Origin: Ensifer adhaerens | Lineage (GTDB): Bacteria; Pseudomonadota; Alphaproteobacteria; Rhizobiales; Rhizobiaceae | Assembly (NCBI RefSeq): GCF_001270265.1 | Contig: NZ_LGAP01000014.1 | Location: 1 to 64,000 of the forward strand | Direction of reading: 5' to 3' | Length of the DNA stretch: 64,000 nucleotides | In this document: positions 62,171 through 64,000 of the stretch, piece by piece | Position numbering within the stretch: position 1 is the first letter of the stretch | Layout: the number at the start of each line of letters is the position of its first letter | Made by a program: the position numbers and the translations under genes | The notes under the pieces: model-generated | What the model saw: only the letters and a program-made list of their open reading frames with translations | Databases searched by the model: none | Told to the model about the DNA's origin: nothing

Positions 62171-63769
62171 ATGATTTCCAGACGCAACCTGTTGATCGGC
62201 GGCGCTGCCGTGCCGTTTTTGTCCTATGTCAGCCTGGTGCCGGCCTTCGCCGAAACGCCGAAGGACATACTGGTTGTCGCTCAACAGCTCGACAACATGA
62301 CGAGCCTCGATCCGCATGAGAGCTTCGAGGCGGTCGGCAGCGAAATCTGCGGCAATATCTACCAGAAGCTGGTTCACCCCAACCTGGACGACGCCAACAA
62401 GGTCGACCCGATCCTGGCCGAATCCTGGGAAGCGGATGCCGACAGCAAGGTCTTCACCTTCAAGCTTCGCGCAGGCGCCACTTTTGCAAGCGGCGCGCCG
62501 GTGACGGCGGAAGATGCGGCCTTCTCGCTGCAGCGCGCCATCAAGATGAACAAGGGCCCGGCCTTCATCATCGCCCAGTTCGGTTTCACGCCGGAGAATG
62601 TCGAAGAGCGCATCGTCGCCGTCGACGGCTCGACCCTCCGCCTCACGCTCGAGCAGCCGGCATCGCTCGCCTTCCTGCTCTACTGCCTCTCGGCCAACGT
62701 CGGCAGCATCGTCGAAAAGAAGGTCGCGCTCGAAAACGAAGTCGACGGCGACCTGGGCAATGCCTGGCTGCAGAAGAACACCGCCGGCTCGGGCGAATTC
62801 GCGCTGCAGTCCTGGAAGCCGAGCGAGAGCGTCGCGCTGACGGTTAATCCGAACGGCCCCTACAAGGGCAATATCAAGCGCATCATCCTGCGCCATGTCG
62901 CTGACCCTTCCTCGCAGCTCCTGATGCTGCAGAAGGGCGACGCCGATATTGCCCGCAACCTCAGCTCAGAACAGTTGCGCACGCTGCAGGGCGACGAGAA
63001 CTACACGCTCGTGCGCAAGGGTGTCGCCTCGCTCGTGCTGATCTCGCTCAACCAGAAGCAGGCGAACCTCGCAAAACCTCAGGTCTGGCAGGCCATCAAG
63101 CACGCGCTCGACTACAAGGGCATGCAGGAAAATATCGTCCCGCTCACCCACAAGATCCACCAGAGCTTCCTGCCCGAGGGCTATCCGGGGGTCGTCAACG
63201 ATACGCCGTTCGTGAAAGACGTGGCCAAGGCCAAGGCGCTGATGGCCGAGGCCGGCCTGGAAGCCGGCTTCGACATCGTCATGGATCATTATTCCGCACA
63301 GCCCTATCCGGATCTCGCGCAGGCGATCCAGGCAAACCTTGCCGAAATCGGCATCCGCGTGCAGCTGCAGGCGGCCGAAAACCGCCAGGTTCTGACCAAG
63401 ATGCGCGCACGCGAGCATCAGATGGCGCTTTCGGCCTGGGGATCCGACTATTTCGACCCGCACGCCAATGCCGACGTGTTCAACATCAATCTCGACAACT
63501 CGGATGATGCCAAGTCGCGGCCCTTCCTGTGGCGCTCGTCCTGGCAGAATGCCGAAATGGCAAAGAAGGCCGAGGCCGCCCGCGACGAGAAGGATCCGGC
63601 AAAGCGCATCGCGCTTTATGAGGAATTGCAGCGCGCCCACATGGAGCACAGCCCCTTCATCTTCATGCTGCAGACAACGACCACGGCGGCTTGCCGCAAG
63701 TCGGTTGCCGGCATCCGGCTCGGCACGTTGTCGGACGCCCACTCCTATGCAGAGGCGTCCAAGGCTTGA
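62171..63769 (+). CDS. Opp/Dpp-family ABC transporter substrate-binding protein (second locus)
   Basis: A 532-residue SBP_bac_5 protein. The N-terminus MISRRNLLIGGAAVPFLSYVSLVPAFA is a Tat-like (SRRNLL) signal peptide. LDNMTSLDPHESFEAVGSEICGNIYQKLVHP and FKLRAGATFASGAPVTAEDAAFSLQRA are family hallmarks. It is divergent from the M19 dipeptidase with about 270-290 bp between, and the permease start overlaps its stop (TTGA). A dipeptide or muropeptide ligand is likely but not shown. Confidence 0.9.
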   Translation: MISRRNLLIGGAAVPFLSYVSLVPAFAETPKDILVVAQQLDNMTSLDPHESFEAVGSEICGNIYQKLVHPNLDDANKVDPILAESWEADADSKVFTFKLRAGATFASGAPVTAEDAAFSLQRAIKMNKGPAFIIAQFGFTPENVEERIVAVDGSTLRLTLEQPASLAFLLYCLSANVGSIVEKKVALENEVDGDLGNAWLQKNTAGSGEFALQSWKPSESVALTVNPNGPYKGNIKRIILRHVADPSSQLLMLQKGDADIARNLSSEQLRTLQGDENYTLVRKGVASLVLISLNQKQANLAKPQVWQAIKHALDYKGMQENIVPLTHKIHQSFLPEGYPGVVNDTPFVKDVAKAKALMAEAGLEAGFDIVMDHYSAQPYPDLAQAIQANLAEIGIRVQLQAAENRQVLTKMRAREHQMALSAWGSDYFDPHANADVFNINLDNSDDAKSRPFLWRSSWQNAEMAKKAEAARDEKDPAKRIALYEELQRAHMEHSPFIFMLQTTTTAACRKSVAGIRLGTLSDAHSYAEASKA

Positions 63770-64000
63770 ACAAGCGTATCCGAAGCTTTTCCGCCACGTT
63801 GAGCAGCGTCTTCCTGACGCTGCTCGGCCTGACGATCGTCACGTTCATGATCGGGCGCGTCATGCCGGTCGACCCGGTGATTGCCGCAGTCGGCGACAAC
63901 GCCTCCGAGGCGGTGATCACCCGCGCCCGCATCGAAATGGGCCTCGACCAACCGCTGATCGCGCAGTTCTTCCGCTATCTCTGGCAGCTGCTGCACGGCG
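63766..64000 (+). CDS. Opp/Dpp-family ABC transporter permease (DppB type), N-terminal part
   Basis: The frame starts at TTG 63766, overlapping the stop of the binding-protein gene (TTGA), and runs off the window after 78 codons. NKRIRSFSATLSSVFLTLLGLTIVTFMIGRVMPVDPV is the first span and periplasmic start of a DppB-type permease, and ARIEMGLDQPLIAQFFRYLWQLLHG is its conserved continuation. Confidence 0.88.
   Translation, partial: MNKRIRSFSATLSSVFLTLLGLTIVTFMIGRVMPVDPVIAAVGDNASEAVITRARIEMGLDQPLIAQFFRYLWQLLHG

Overview
The window looks like a 64 kb piece of a Rhizobiaceae replicon (Sinorhizobium/Ensifer/Rhizobium/Agrobacterium type). The evidence is uniformly high GC, a eukaryotic-type glutamine synthetase II gene with a sigma-54 promoter, a napEFDABC operon, a leucine/isovalerate (liu) operon, a RIME-like double palindrome, and a very high density of solute-uptake operons. 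No rRNA, tRNA, replication or conjugation gene was seen. The load of ABC transporters and catabolic cassettes would suit a chromid or megaplasmid as well as a chromosome; the sequence does not decide this.

Layout. 1-1253: end of a sulfate importer (cysW tail, cysA). 1360-2724: FAD-linked 2-hydroxyacid dehydrogenase. 2741-3636: RES/Xre toxin-antitoxin pair. 3680-10563 (minus): liu operon for leucine catabolism with an embedded RidA gene. 10564-11970: gene-poor stretch with a possible 40-residue membrane protein and a LysR remnant. 11974-20344 (minus): a complete sugar cassette (binding protein, ATPase, two permeases, TIM-barrel isomerase, FGGY kinase, class II aldolase, gluconokinase) with a divergent LacI regulator; the enzyme set fits a branched pentose such as D-apiose. 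21732-25295: Lrp regulator, LysE exporter, truncated response regulator, FabZ paralogue, PAP2 phosphatase. 25334-31833: LacI regulator divergent from an Afu/Fbp-type importer with a fused double permease and its own phosphatase, probably for sugar phosphates. 31855-34019: slipin and NfeD protease. 34265-35354: DUF2161 and YbaN proteins. 35395-40051 (minus): napEFDABC. 40542-47490: acetyltransferase, NagZ-like glycosidase and a five-gene Opp/Dpp importer.

47552-48994 is an intact IS3-family element sitting in the loop of what was a bidirectional terminator between the Opp operon and glnII (49092-50135). 50529-53086 is a MocR regulator divergent from an EamA transporter. Two 5'-truncated genes (LysR, DUF2798) follow. 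54082-60823 is a GntR-controlled N-acetylmannosamine operon (nanE, a ROK kinase, CUT1 importer). 60844-64000 is an M19 dipeptidase divergent from another Dpp importer that runs off the window.

Recurring themes are import coupled to the first catabolic steps in one transcription unit, tight overlaps between cistrons, and strong hairpins (or the RIME) placed directly after substrate-binding-protein genes. I see no wholly new system. The most notable items are the IS in the terminator loop, the apiose-like and sugar-phosphate cassettes, the hexosamine Opp cassette, the zinc-motif-less NanK, and the matched operator pair around the GntR gene.
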